Part shown: positions 52,178 through 60,545 of the stretch, in pieces
Layout of the letters: each line of letters starts with the position of its first letter
How positions within the stretch are numbered: position 1 is the stretch's first letter
Assembly (NCBI RefSeq): GCF_035918155.1
Contig: NZ_CP109328.1
Location: forward strand, 930,001 to 994,000
Source of the DNA: Streptomyces sp. NBC_01591
GTDB taxonomy: Bacteria > Actinomycetota > Actinomycetes > Streptomycetales > Streptomycetaceae
DNA length: 64,000 nt
Direction: 5' to 3'
The notes under the pieces: model-generated
What the model was told of the DNA's origin: nothing
Database searches by the model: none
Seen by the model: only the letters and a program-made list of their open reading frames with translations
Position numbers and translations under genes: made by a program

Positions 52178-54394
52178 TCATCGGGCCGTTCCCTCCTGGT
52201 ATGCATCGCTCAGGTGCTCCTGGAGCCGCGCGTGGCGGAACTGGTAGACCACGCCTTGCTGGCGTAGAACACCTCGCACGTAGGCGTCCCGCAGGAAGGC
52301 GTCCAGGTCCTTTGGCAACTGCCCCGTCAGACGAAGCCAGATCCGGCCCAGGACGACCCAACGCCCCCAAGCGGTCATGCTGCCGACTCCGAGCGCGACC
52401 GCGGCCCCGGCCGCCAGTCCGGCCCCGAGTCCGTTGAGGGCGCTGTTCCATGCGAACCCGAACAAGGTTCCGTGCCCGACGCCGATCACGAGCCCGACAG
52501 TGATGAGCTGCTTGAGCACCGTGGCGCGGTTCGTGTCCAGCAGGTCCGACGAGGCGTCGGCTTTCTCTCTCGGAATGACCTTTTCGAACCCGGCCCCGAC
52601 GGCGGCGACGAGGCCCAGCACGAGCCCCAGTCCGGTCCCTTCCGCGAACAGCAGCCCCGCGAACGGCCAGATCACGGACCAGGTGGCGCCCGCGAGGGCA
52701 TTCAAGGCCGCGACTCCGAGTGCCCACACGAGCCCGAACAGGAGCCCGCCGACGAGCCCGCCCTGGACTCTGGGGCGGAAGTTCTTCCGCAGCCTCGACT
52801 TGTCCCAGCCATGACGACTGATCTCCATACGCGACGGTTCGAACATCGGTCCGCCGTCCCGCATCTTCGTGGCGAACCCATGCATGAGCCCGAAGGTCAG
52901 CCCCAGCCCGGCTCCGTCCGCCAGGCCACTGAGGCCCGCCGACATGAGCCCGTAAGCGGGCCCGTACAAGAGCGCGCCTTCGGCCCCGAACACGAGTCCG
53001 GCCACAAGACCGGAGGCGACTCCGACCGTGACACCGACCCGCAGCATGACCCAGCGCAGCTTCATGGCGGTGCCCAGCCGCCACCACTCGATGTCGGGCG
53101 TACCGAGCTTCGTCAGATGTGTGGCGAGGTAGCCGAGCCAGTGCCGGACGCGCTCGGTGTCCCAGCGGTGGTCTTGCGCCCCGTTTCCTGCCCCTCCCAC
53201 GGACTCGATTTCCAGGAAGCGCTCATAGGCGGTACGGATGAAGAAATCCAGGAGGTGCTTCTCGAGGGCGTCCTGGGAACCGAACTTCTCGGTGTCCAGC
53301 AGCTCCGACGGGTCATGGCCGGACCGCCTCGACTCGTAGGCGAACCGGGCGAGTGTGGTCATCAGTGGGGTGGCCAGCACGGTGGCGAGATTGTCACTGG
53401 CTCGGGTGCGACGAGGGCTACTCAACTCGTCCACCACGTGGCCCCACCCGGTCCGGCGGGCGGCGGTCGTGCCGTCGGGGGGAGCCGTGCCGGTGGCCTC
53501 GCACAGGTATCGGATGGAATCGTCCAAGCCGAGGTCGACCAATTCGATGGCGGCGGCGGAGGGCACGATATGACTTCCGTCCATGACGGCTTTGATCGCG
53601 TCACGGCGGCTGGTCACCACCAGTGGCAGGGTACTGCTGTTGAGCTGGTTCAGCGCGCGTTCATGCAGATCGACAGCGATCTCGTCGAACCCGTCCAGAA
53701 TCGGCAGCACATAGCCGGTTCCCATCAGTTCGGCGGCCCACGTCTTCGTCTTTCTGGGGCCGGCATCGGCCAGATCAGGATAATCTCGTTCCAGCCGGTC
53801 GATCAGCCATGTTCGCAACGCGACAGTGCCGGGATTCCATGATCCCATACTGAAGATCACCGGAACCGGCCCTTTGCGGTCGTGAGAGCGGCGTTCCAAG
53901 CGGGACTTCGCAAATTGCAGGGCCAGGACACTCTTCCCTGACCCTCCCCGCCCCAACACCATCAGCCAGCGGGAATCCGCCGTGATTTCATCCAGTCGAC
54001 TGGTCAACCCCGTTAGAGGAATACCCGATGCCCCGCCCGGGGTATCGCGGGTGTCTCCCCCGCCGCCGGGTGCGCTCCTGAACGCCGGCCGCCAGTGCAC
54101 AGGCAGCGAGTCCCGGTCCGTCAACCGTAACTGTTCCACTTCTAACGTCAGTCGATGCAGGACATCGCCCGCGAGCTGATCGGCCATGCCGGCCCGCTCC
54201 TCGTCAACGGGGCTGCGCCCGACCCGCATTTCACGTACGAGTCGAGAGGTCAGCTCGTCCAGCGCATCCCCGGCGGAGGCCCCGTCGATGTAGAGCGTGA
54301 CGACGATGTTGTTTTTGCCGGTCACCACAGGGCCCTTGATGTCCCTGGCCTTGACCGATCCCTCGCCGGGAGGAGGCTGGTCAGAGGTGAGCAC
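52178..54394 (-). CDS. NACHT ATPase with a multi-pass membrane domain
   Basis: A 738-aa protein from GTG 54394, overlapping the upstream gene by 14 bp; GGAGGAGA lies 12 nt before it. The N-terminus has the motif DIKGPVVTGKNNIVV (18-32). Walker A is GRGGSGKS (148-155). Walker B/NACHT acidic box is YVLPILDGFDEIAVD (228-242), and TSRRDAIKAV is sensor-1-like. From about residue 448 to 690 there are at least six Gly/Ala/Leu-rich membrane helices (VGVTVGVASGLVAGLVFG, GGLVGGLLFGLVWALGVAAL). The C-terminal soluble end is YQFRHARLQEHLSDAYQ. NACHT proteins are STAND switches, often immune; the membrane block may be the effector. Confidence 0.88.
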   Translation of the reverse strand: MLTSDQPPPGEGSVKARDIKGPVVTGKNNIVVTLYIDGASAGDALDELTSRLVREMRVGRSPVDEERAGMADQLAGDVLHRLTLEVEQLRLTDRDSLPVHWRPAFRSAPGGGGDTRDTPGGASGIPLTGLTSRLDEITADSRWLMVLGRGGSGKSVLALQFAKSRLERRSHDRKGPVPVIFSMGSWNPGTVALRTWLIDRLERDYPDLADAGPRKTKTWAAELMGTGYVLPILDGFDEIAVDLHERALNQLNSSTLPLVVTSRRDAIKAVMDGSHIVPSAAAIELVDLGLDDSIRYLCEATGTAPPDGTTAARRTGWGHVVDELSSPRRTRASDNLATVLATPLMTTLARFAYESRRSGHDPSELLDTEKFGSQDALEKHLLDFFIRTAYERFLEIESVGGAGNGAQDHRWDTERVRHWLGYLATHLTKLGTPDIEWWRLGTAMKLRWVMLRVGVTVGVASGLVAGLVFGAEGALLYGPAYGLMSAGLSGLADGAGLGLTFGLMHGFATKMRDGGPMFEPSRMEISRHGWDKSRLRKNFRPRVQGGLVGGLLFGLVWALGVAALNALAGATWSVIWPFAGLLFAEGTGLGLVLGLVAAVGAGFEKVIPREKADASSDLLDTNRATVLKQLITVGLVIGVGHGTLFGFAWNSALNGLGAGLAAGAAVALGVGSMTAWGRWVVLGRIWLRLTGQLPKDLDAFLRDAYVRGVLRQQGVVYQFRHARLQEHLSDAYQEGTAR

Positions 54395-54878
54395 GGCGGG
54401 AGCTCTCTCCTCCGGACCCGGTGTGAGGTTCGCCGAGAGAGACGATCGTCGCGTTATTGCCGGTGATGACGGGTCCCTCGATGCTTCCGCCCACCGCCAC
54501 GCTGCCCTGGCCGGTGGCCTGCACGGTCGGGCGCTGAGGCAGCATCGCCGACAACTCCGCGGCGAAGCCGGGGTCTTCCCGCAGGGCCTTCTCGATCTGG
54601 AAGCGCAGTGCGGCCTGCGCGTCCCGTGCGTCCCGGTCCTCGCCCGGCTCGGCCAGGTCACTGACGGCGGCCTCGACCGACGCGGCGTCGGTGCCACGGT
54701 TCAGGATCCGAGCGAGCAGCCGCTGCCCCAGCCGTACCGTCTCACCGGCCGCGAGGTCCTCGGCCTGGGTCAGCACGCTGACGCCGTACGCACCCACCGC
54801 CGCTTCGACAGCGGGCACGACCTGGCCGAGTAGAGCGTCGACACTTGTCACCAGGGCCCTCCCTTGATCCGCGTACAT
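54381..54878 (-). CDS. Partner of the NACHT protein sharing its Gly/Asn-rich motif
   Basis: A 165-aa protein. Residues 1-110 are helical (ALVTSVDALLGQVVPAVEAA, GETVRLGQRLLARILNRG). Residues 124-146 hold GSVAVGGSIEGPVITGNN, nearly the same motif as residues 18-32 of the NACHT protein (IxGPVxTGxNNxxV). The 3' end overlaps the NACHT start, so the two are translationally coupled. The repeated motif could be a beta-solenoid-like pairing strand that lets both proteins co-assemble. No known domain is recognised in the helical part. Confidence 0.8.
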   Translation of the reverse strand: MYADQGRALVTSVDALLGQVVPAVEAAVGAYGVSVLTQAEDLAAGETVRLGQRLLARILNRGTDAASVEAAVSDLAEPGEDRDARDAQAALRFQIEKALREDPGFAAELSAMLPQRPTVQATGQGSVAVGGSIEGPVITGNNATIVSLGEPHTGSGGESSRRAHL

Positions 54879-55261
54879 GGTTGTTCCCGGGCGCAGGGGT
54901 GAATCCCCTGGTGCGGGACATCTGGACCTCAGAGTAGCGCCGGCTCAGTGTCACAGTCGGTGGATTCGGGCGCCAGTACGAACCTGTGACGTGGTATCAA
55001 GTGTGCCCCGGAAAGCGCTCCGCGCAGCGAAGATCAAAAACGTCAGTACAGGTCCCTGACATGCAGTCATTCGTGTCAGTCCACAAGGGAACTGGAGCCG
55101 TCCGCGGTACGTCTTTCCAGGAGTGGTACGGACATGATGGACGAAATTGCCCAGGCGCCACGGATTCGGTGCCGAGCAGGCGATCAGGGCAGCGTGTCGA
55201 TCTTCGGGAAACAGGAGTTGTTCTGTAATCGAACACCTCAGTAGTGGTCGGAGTGGAACTC
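54879..55261. other. Intergenic stretch, no gene seen
   Basis: 383 bp between the divergent NACHT operon and the DUF6801 gene. No ORF here has convincing codon use. It should hold both promoters. A moderately AT-rich patch (GATCAAAAACGTCAGTACAG, about 55031) and GGTCGGAGTGG near 55248 are the only notable features. Confidence 0.4.
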
Positions 55262-56656
55262 ATGAGTACCAGGTGCACCAGACCAAGGATGAGGATCATC
55301 CTTGGGACCGTGACGGCAATGACGGCGGCGACCGGAATGGTGGGCGCCGTCGGGGCCGGTACGGCATCGGCGCGACAGCTTGCGCGGACATTCGGCTACA
55401 CGTGTTCGCTGGTCGGGCCCGGCGTCCAGTCCTTCACAGTGGACGTCTCCGCGAACGTTCCGGACCAGGTCGTGGTCGGCCGGCCCGGCAGGACCATCGC
55501 CGTCAACGCGGTGGCGAAGGTGAACGCCGGCGTCACCCAGTGGCTTGCCAACTCCGGCATGTCGACCATCGAGGGCACGGTGGACGCATCGGCCCATGTG
55601 AGCGCCCCGAAGCAGCAGATGGACATCGCGGTCCCGTTCCGCCTGGCCAAGACCACCGCACCCGCCTCCGGTCCCTTCACGGTCAGGGCGACCGCCAGCG
55701 TGACCACGCCGACGTTCAACCACCAGGGCAGGGGGACGGTCACGACGGGCGGCTTCACCCTCCATGTCGTCGCGAAGAACGCGGCGGGCAACATGTGGCT
55801 CCGATCCGACGGGCAATGCACCCTGAACTCCGGCCAGAGCAACGTCGTGACGTCCTTCGACATCACGGCAGCGAGTTCGAAGCCCTCCACCCCTCCGAAT
55901 CCGCCGACCGGATCGGCGGGCTCCAGCCGCCCCAAGCCGACGACCGGTTCGGCTGGTTCCATCAATCCGAAGCACACAGCCGGATCCGTCATCCCCACCG
56001 CTCCGGGCCGGACGACCGGATCCGTGGCCGCCGACGCCCCGAAGGCGGCCACGCCGAAGGACGCCGGGCCCGCGACGGAACGCGCGGCCACGCCCGGAAG
56101 CCCGAGTTCCCAGCCGTCCAGCGCGACCGTGGCCGACCCAGTCCGTGAGAAGCCGAGGCCGGTCGAGCCCGCGATCGTCGGCAAGCACCGTGCCACCGGC
56201 CTTGAGATGAGAGACTTCATCTGGCCCGCCGTCGGCGTACTCCTCGCCTGCGTCGCCGCCTTCTACCTCGGTTCGCGGATGAGGAACCGCCGCCGCACCA
56301 ACGGCGACGGAGAGGTTCAGCCGCCCCGCGACCCGAAGCCGGGCTTGCTCATCGCGGCCGTCAGGGACGGAGGGCCCGACACCGATCACCACAAGAAGCT
56401 GTACGCCGCCGTTTGCCGCCCTCGTGCACAGGGGTGCGGGAACGCATCACGCGGCAACGTGGCCAGGGGCGTCACGGAGGGCCGGAACCTCCTGTGGGCA
56501 CGGCACGTACCGCACCAGGCCGACCACCAGACCCTCGGCACACGAGCGCGCGGTGGCACCGACGTACGGGTGTGTCAACTTAACGGCCCTGTCTCACTTT
56601 CGGTGGTAACGGAGGGTGGCGCTACCCGAGGAGGATGCGGTGGCGAAGCAGGGTGA
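55262..56656 (+). CDS. DUF6801 secreted, membrane-anchored surface protein
   Basis: The ATG at 55262 opens a signal peptide (RIILGTVTAMTAATGMVGAV GAGTASA). A DUF6801-type beta domain follows (YTCSLVGPGVQSFTVDVSAN, GTVDASAHV, PFTVRATASVTTPTF, QCTLNSGQSNVVTSFDI). Next come a long Pro/Ser/Thr-rich wall-spanning linker and a membrane helix (IWPAVGVLLACVAAFYLGSR MRNRRR), a Streptomyces anchored-protein layout. The final about 80 residues (after PGLLIAAVRDGG) run into ISL3 end sequence and are probably not native, so the natural C-terminus has likely been lost. Confidence 0.8.
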   Translation: MSTRCTRPRMRIILGTVTAMTAATGMVGAVGAGTASARQLARTFGYTCSLVGPGVQSFTVDVSANVPDQVVVGRPGRTIAVNAVAKVNAGVTQWLANSGMSTIEGTVDASAHVSAPKQQMDIAVPFRLAKTTAPASGPFTVRATASVTTPTFNHQGRGTVTTGGFTLHVVAKNAAGNMWLRSDGQCTLNSGQSNVVTSFDITAASSKPSTPPNPPTGSAGSSRPKPTTGSAGSINPKHTAGSVIPTAPGRTTGSVAADAPKAATPKDAGPATERAATPGSPSSQPSSATVADPVREKPRPVEPAIVGKHRATGLEMRDFIWPAVGVLLACVAAFYLGSRMRNRRRTNGDGEVQPPRDPKPGLLIAAVRDGGPDTDHHKKLYAAVCRPRAQGCGNASRGNVARGVTEGRNLLWARHVPHQADHQTLGTRARGGTDVRVCQLNGPVSLSVVTEGGATRGGCGGEAG

Positions 56657-56866
56657 AGCCTGCTCGTCCATGCATCTGGCGTGCGATCCGCTTGGTCTTG
56701 GTGTTGACGCCCTCGGTGGGGCCGTTGCTGTACGGGAGCGTGAGCGCGGCGATCACGGCGTCGCGGTCTCGCTCCAGTCCCCCGGGTGAAGGCGTGGATA
56801 TGTGGCAGGTCGGCTGCGCGGGCCTGGGCGATCCAGAGTTCGAGTGTGGTGATATTACCTGGATCA
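56584..56866 (-). mobile_element. ISL3-family transposase C-terminal fragment
   Basis: The minus strand reads LELWIAQARAADLPHIHAFT RG, then after a frameshift PYSNGPTEGVNTKTKRIARQ MHGRAGFTLLRHRILLG to the stop at 56622-56624. The NGPTEGVNTKTKRIARQMHG RAGF motif with the last catalytic Glu is diagnostic for ISL3. The element end GGCCCTGTCTCACTTTCGG lies at 56584. It is cut on the right by an IS1380 element. Confidence 0.85.
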
Positions 56867-56902
56867 GGCGTCAGGAGTGGGGCGAAGCCCCTGATGCCTG
56901 AG

Positions 56903-57590
56903 CCTGGATCCACCGGTTGATGTGCGGTGGTGATGTTGTCGGAAACGAGGAAGTGCCCTGTGAACTGCGATGATGGGAGTTCTTCACGCTTCCAGCACGC
57001 ACGACCACGAGGGCACTTCCGAGATGCAATCTTCCCATGCCGCAGCGAGAGTCTCCGCACGGTTTGGTGATCCGAATCTGGTCGGCTACGGCGGGCTGGC
57101 CCCGGTGGTGCGGCTGGCCGAACGGTGCGTGCTGCCCGCACTCGTTGACGAGCACGTCCGGCTGCCTGCCTCGAAGGATGGCACCGGGGCCTTCCCCGCG
57201 GCAAAGCTGATGTCGCTGGACGGTGGCATGGTCGCCGGGGCGGACAGCATCGATGGCATGGACCGGCTGCGGCACGGTGGGCTGCCGCGGCTGTTCAACG
57301 GTGTGCGGGCGCCGTCCACGCTGGGCTCCTTCAGTCACGGACACGTGAAGCAACTGCACGCGGCGGCCCGCCGGTTCCTGCCCGAACTGGCCGCGCACAC
57401 CCCGCTGCTACCCGGCGCCGACCAGGTGGCCCACGTGGATATCGACGACACGATCCGCCGCACCTACGGCTACGCCAAGCAGGGAGCCGGCTACGGATAC
57501 AGCAAGGTCAAGGGCCTGAACGCGCTGATCGGGGAACAGGCGCTCTACTCCAAACGTCGGCGGCGCCGAGGTCATGCGCTCTCAACACGA
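56903..57590 (+). mobile_element. IS1380-family element, left half only
   Basis: The end CCTGGATCCACCGG (56903) matches the ends of the IS1380 copy at 26917. The transposase starts MQSSHAAARVSARFGDPNLV at 57024 and is collinear with the 28.4-kb copy (VADSIDGMDRLRHGGLPRLF-like, HVDIDDTIRRTYGYAKQGAG) but diverged. It lacks about ten residues at LGSFSHGH and stops matching near 57540. The rest of the frame to 57713 is unrelated. Confidence 0.85.
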
Positions 57591-57837
57591 CCGATTGGCG
57601 CGACGTTGAGGCTGGCACGGATCAGCCTCGGCGTCATCCCCAAGGCAGCGCGCACCGAGATCTGGCTGGGCCACTCGTTCTCCATGTTGCCCAGGGCTTT
57701 TCTTGCAGAATGATGGTTATATTCCGCCGGAATGCCGGGCACGACGGGTACTGCCATGCACGACCGTGTAGTGTCCGGCTGCCATTGCAACGATCACGGT
57801 CCCGGCGACGGGACGCGTCACCAGCAAGTGGGGGAAC

Positions 57838-58485
57838 ATGCGCAAGGCACGTATCGCGTTCGCGGCCACCCTGGCCACCGTCGGACTCGGCCTCACGGCC
57901 TGCAACGACGGCGGCGACGAGGCAGGGCCGGCGAAGGAGTCGCCCGCCGCGTCGGCCGAGGCGTCGTCCATACCGCAGGAGCAGACTCCGGCGCCCGACG
58001 GAGGAAAGGAAGAGGAGGACGTCCCGGCCGTCGGGGACGTCACAAAGCCGGGCACGAAGCTCAAGATCGGCGACCGGGCCGTACTTCCGTTCACCTACGG
58101 GACGTCGAAGAAGGGCACCATCGCCGTCACCGTCACGGAGATCGAGAAGGGCGCCGAGGCGGACATGGCCAAGTTCGGCGACAAGGCGAAAGGCATGACG
58201 CCGTACTTCATCAGGATGAAGGTGGAGAATGTCGGCGGCACCGACCTGTCGTACTCCTCCCTCAAGCTGGACGGCGTACTGGAGGGCGGCGGCGGCACCG
58301 GTGTCATCCTGATCGGCGGCCTCCCGGACAAGTGCGACAACGAGTCCGCGCCCGCCGAGTTCAAGACCAAGGGCGCCTCGTTCGAGACCTGCTCGCTGTC
58401 CGCCACGAAGACCGCGCCGGTCACCGCCGCCGAGTTCGACGAGGGCGACGCGTACAGTGACAACCCCGTGGTCTGGGGCAACTGA
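57838..58485 (+). CDS. Secreted lipoprotein
   Basis: A 215-aa protein from ATG 57838 with GGGGG upstream. The lipoprotein signal RKARIAFAATLATVGLGLTA has the lipobox LTAC (Cys at 22). A disordered Glu/Pro/Ala linker (25-65) is followed by a beta-sandwich of DUF4352 type (GTIAVTVTEIEKGA, TPYFIRMKVENVGGTDLSYS, the late Cys pair KCDNES...FETCSL). Outer-face membrane protein; ligand unknown. A hairpin follows the stop. Confidence 0.85.
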   Translation: MRKARIAFAATLATVGLGLTACNDGGDEAGPAKESPAASAEASSIPQEQTPAPDGGKEEEDVPAVGDVTKPGTKLKIGDRAVLPFTYGTSKKGTIAVTVTEIEKGAEADMAKFGDKAKGMTPYFIRMKVENVGGTDLSYSSLKLDGVLEGGGGTGVILIGGLPDKCDNESAPAEFKTKGASFETCSLSATKTAPVTAAEFDEGDAYSDNPVVWGN

Positions 58486-58491
58486 CGGCGC

Positions 58492-58512
58492 GGTCCGCCG
58501 CGCTCGCGGACC
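58492..58512. terminator. Hairpin after the lipoprotein gene
   Basis: GGTCCGC, a 7-nt loop and GCGGACC, starting 7 nt after the lipoprotein stop. A plausible short terminator. Confidence 0.5.
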
Positions 58513-58576
58513 ACGGGCCCAGACCGTCCGACGGGACGTTTCGGTTCCGACCGAACTGTCTTGCACTGGAGGAACG

Positions 58577-58879
58577 TCAGGCCCGGTCTGGCAGCAGGTC
58601 CGCGTTGAGGACGGCGATGCCCGCCTCGCCCTCCTCGAACAGGGCGATCAGCTTCTCGGGCCCGGCATCCGGACCGGCGGTGTGGTCGACGAGGAGGACC
58701 GGCTGGAGCTCCCCGTCCTGCTCGGCGGGGACGAAGCTGGTGGTCAGCTCGCGGCGGAGCAGGACGACCCGGCTGGCGTCGAGCGGATCGGAGGGCAGTG
58801 TTCCGGGCAGTACGCGCTCCTCCTCCGGGCGCGCCCGGAGGCTGTGGGCGAGGACGTCCCGGCGGGCGAGGAGTGTCAC
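58577..58879 (-). CDS. Small hypothetical protein, possibly a relic
   Basis: A 100-aa ORF from GTG 58879 (VTLLARRDVLAHSLRARPEE). Protein-like features include DASRVVLLRRELTTSFVPAE, GELQPVLLVDHTAGPDAG and EKLIALFEEGEAGIAVLNAD. There is no strong ribosome site or recognisable domain. It could be the intact end of a longer gene. Confidence 0.4.
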   Translation of the reverse strand: MTLLARRDVLAHSLRARPEEERVLPGTLPSDPLDASRVVLLRRELTTSFVPAEQDGELQPVLLVDHTAGPDAGPEKLIALFEEGEAGIAVLNADLLPDRA

Positions 58880-58996
58880 CGCGCCCCGTGAACCGTGGCC
58901 GCGGGTCACGGGGCGCGCAGACGCTGCCACGCTTCCGCGGAGGGGCGCGGTCGTGAGGTGCCTGAATCGGCCAGCAACGTGCGTCGAAACCGCGCA

Positions 58997-59063
58997 CCTA
59001 CTGACTTCGGCGTGTCAGGGTGGCATCGGGGTGTCGAGAGCCAGGCCCGTACCGGCTGTGAAG
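58997..59063 (-). mobile_element. Terminal 20 codons of an IS630 element
   Basis: The minus strand reads GFTAGTGLALDTPMPP then stop, and the outer sequence TGACTTCGGCGTGTCAGGGT matches the element end at 41609. So this is the same IS630 family, with only the 3' end left. Confidence 0.65.
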
Positions 59064-59109
59064 CCGTTCCCCATCGACAACGACGTCAACCTGCTCACCC
59101 TCGCGGAGC

Positions 59110-59388
59110 ACCGGCGGTATCGAGTCCCGGTGTGGGTTGGGGTGTGGGAACGGGGCTGGGCTGGGGTGTTGCAGGTTGAGTGAGAGCCGTTCGTAGTGGC
59201 TTTCGGGTGGGGTGGCAGGTGGTCTGGCCTGGGTGTGTGTCGAGTCCGGTGAGAATTACCGGTGTTGTTGCAGATGGTTTTTGCTTCTCATGGCAGTGTC
59301 TGTGTTTTTGCTGGTCAGGCCCCCTGGACGCACGTCCACCAGCCAGGAAGCCCCCGCCGCGAGCACAAGGAAGTCCGGGATGTGCGAT
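59110..59388 (-). pseudogene. Tn7-like transposon end, copy B, with TnsA-like scrap
   Basis: 59110-59316 aligns with the transposon end at 48885-49109. Directly inside it the minus strand (59388 downwards) reads SHIPDFLVLAAGASWLVDVR PG, matching the active-site strand of TnsA-type endonucleases (PDFLV...VDVRP). The fragment is cut exactly at the left end of the IS6 element. Confidence 0.45.
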
Positions 59389-60248
59389 GGCGTTGTCACG
59401 TTGTTGGGTGTGTGGGTGTCTGACGGTGCGTCGAGGTGTGGTGGGGCCGGGTGCCGGCCTGGGCTCAGGCCGCGGTAGGTCGGCCGGTGACGCCGGTGAT
59501 CTGTTCCCAGATGGTGAAGCGGATGGTCATTTCGGCTCGGTGTTCGGATGCGGTCATCAGGTGGCGTCGGGGCCGGAAGTGGGGTGAGATACCGCTGAAC
59601 GCGGACAGGAACCGCTGGGCCCCGCCCACGCTGCGGAAGCCCTTCATCGCCCGTTCGCGTTGCCTCGTCGGCTGGTGGCTGTTCTCGGCCCGGTTGTTCA
59701 GGCCCTTGTGCGAGCGATGCTCCACCGAGGGCATGACCTCGCGGTGAGCGGCGCCGCAGGAACGCAGCTTGTCGGTGACGACCACCCGCGGCACCCTGCC
59801 CGTCTTCGTCATCAGCCTGCGGAAGAATCGCCTGGCTGCGGCCTTGTCCCGCCGGTTCTGAACGAGGATGTCCAGGACATTGCCGTCCTGGTCGACCGCC
59901 CGCCACAGGTACTTCTGCTCGCTGTTGATCTTGATGAAGACCTCGTCCGGATGCCACTTGTCCCCGGGGCGGGGCCGCCGGCGGCGCAGCGCGCCGGCGT
60001 ACGCCTGGCCGAACTTCAGACACCAGCGGCGCACGGTCTCGTGGGAGACGGTCACGCCGCGCTGGAGCATCAGCTCCTCCACCTCACGGAAACTGAGCGG
60101 GAACCGGAAGTACAGCCACACGCAGTGCGAGATGACCTCGACCGGGTGTCGGTGCCCCTTGTACGACGGCGGTGCACCCACCACGGACGGCTCCCCCAAC
60201 GTGATCAGCTCGAAGATCATCCCACGGGCCAGCCAACGTGACAGTGCC
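59389..60248. mobile_element. Complete IS6-family element, no target duplication
   Basis: Ends GGCGTTGTCACGTTG (59389-59403) and the complement of GGCACTGTCACGTTG (60234-60248) differ at two positions. Length is 860 bp, with one intact transposase. The 8 bp outside each end differ (TGTGCGAT versus CCTTCGCG). IS6 elements normally make 8-bp duplications, so this copy has probably moved by cointegrate formation or caused an adjacent deletion. Confidence 0.8.
59465..60220 (-). CDS. IS6-family transposase, intact
   Basis: A 251-aa protein from ATG 60220. N-terminal HTH (VEVISHCVWLYFRFPLSFRE VEELMLQRGV). The DDE core has D92 in WHPDEVFIKI, D150 in RVVVTDKLRSC and E179 in GLNNRAENSHQPTRQRERAM KGFRS. 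Single frame, no stops; the element may be active. Confidence 0.93.
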   Translation of the reverse strand: MIFELITLGEPSVVGAPPSYKGHRHPVEVISHCVWLYFRFPLSFREVEELMLQRGVTVSHETVRRWCLKFGQAYAGALRRRRPRPGDKWHPDEVFIKINSEQKYLWRAVDQDGNVLDILVQNRRDKAAARRFFRRLMTKTGRVPRVVVTDKLRSCGAAHREVMPSVEHRSHKGLNNRAENSHQPTRQRERAMKGFRSVGGAQRFLSAFSGISPHFRPRRHLMTASEHRAEMTIRFTIWEQITGVTGRPTAA

Positions 60249-60545
60249 CCTTCGCGCGGTGGACGTCGTAGGCGGCCAGGTAAGCCAGCGCACCGCCGCG
60301 GTCGTATTCGTGGTTGACGCGCATCGCCCGGGCCTGCCCTGGCGCCAGGGTCGGGTGGCAACGGCAGCGCGCCTGGATGGAGGTCTTCTCGTCCGCGGAG
60401 ATCACATACTCGTCCTCGCCCAGCGGGACGCCGTCGAAGATGCGGGCGTACAGGTCCAGCAGCGCGCGGCCTTCGGCCGGAAATCCGGGTCGCGCACGAA
60501 GATCCAGGACCGGTACTGCCAGGGCTTGATCGCGTCGTCCTTGAG
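60249..60545 (-). pseudogene. IS630-family middle fragment
   Basis: Continuing from the chimeric gene after its stop, the minus strand reads LKDDAIKPWQYRSWIFVRDP, then in a new frame GFPAEGRALLDLYARIFDGV, VISADEKTSIQARCRCHPTL and HEYDRGGALAYLAAYDVHRA. A TGG codon has become TGA (60546-60548) and there is a frameshift near 60487. The IS6 element cuts it on the left. Confidence 0.8.

Noticed and set aside
57572..57790. 72-aa minus-strand ORF MENEWPSQISVRAALGM...
   Set aside because: Partly protein-like, but it spans the junction between an IS1380 fragment and the lipoprotein promoter and matches no family I know; too weak to annotate.
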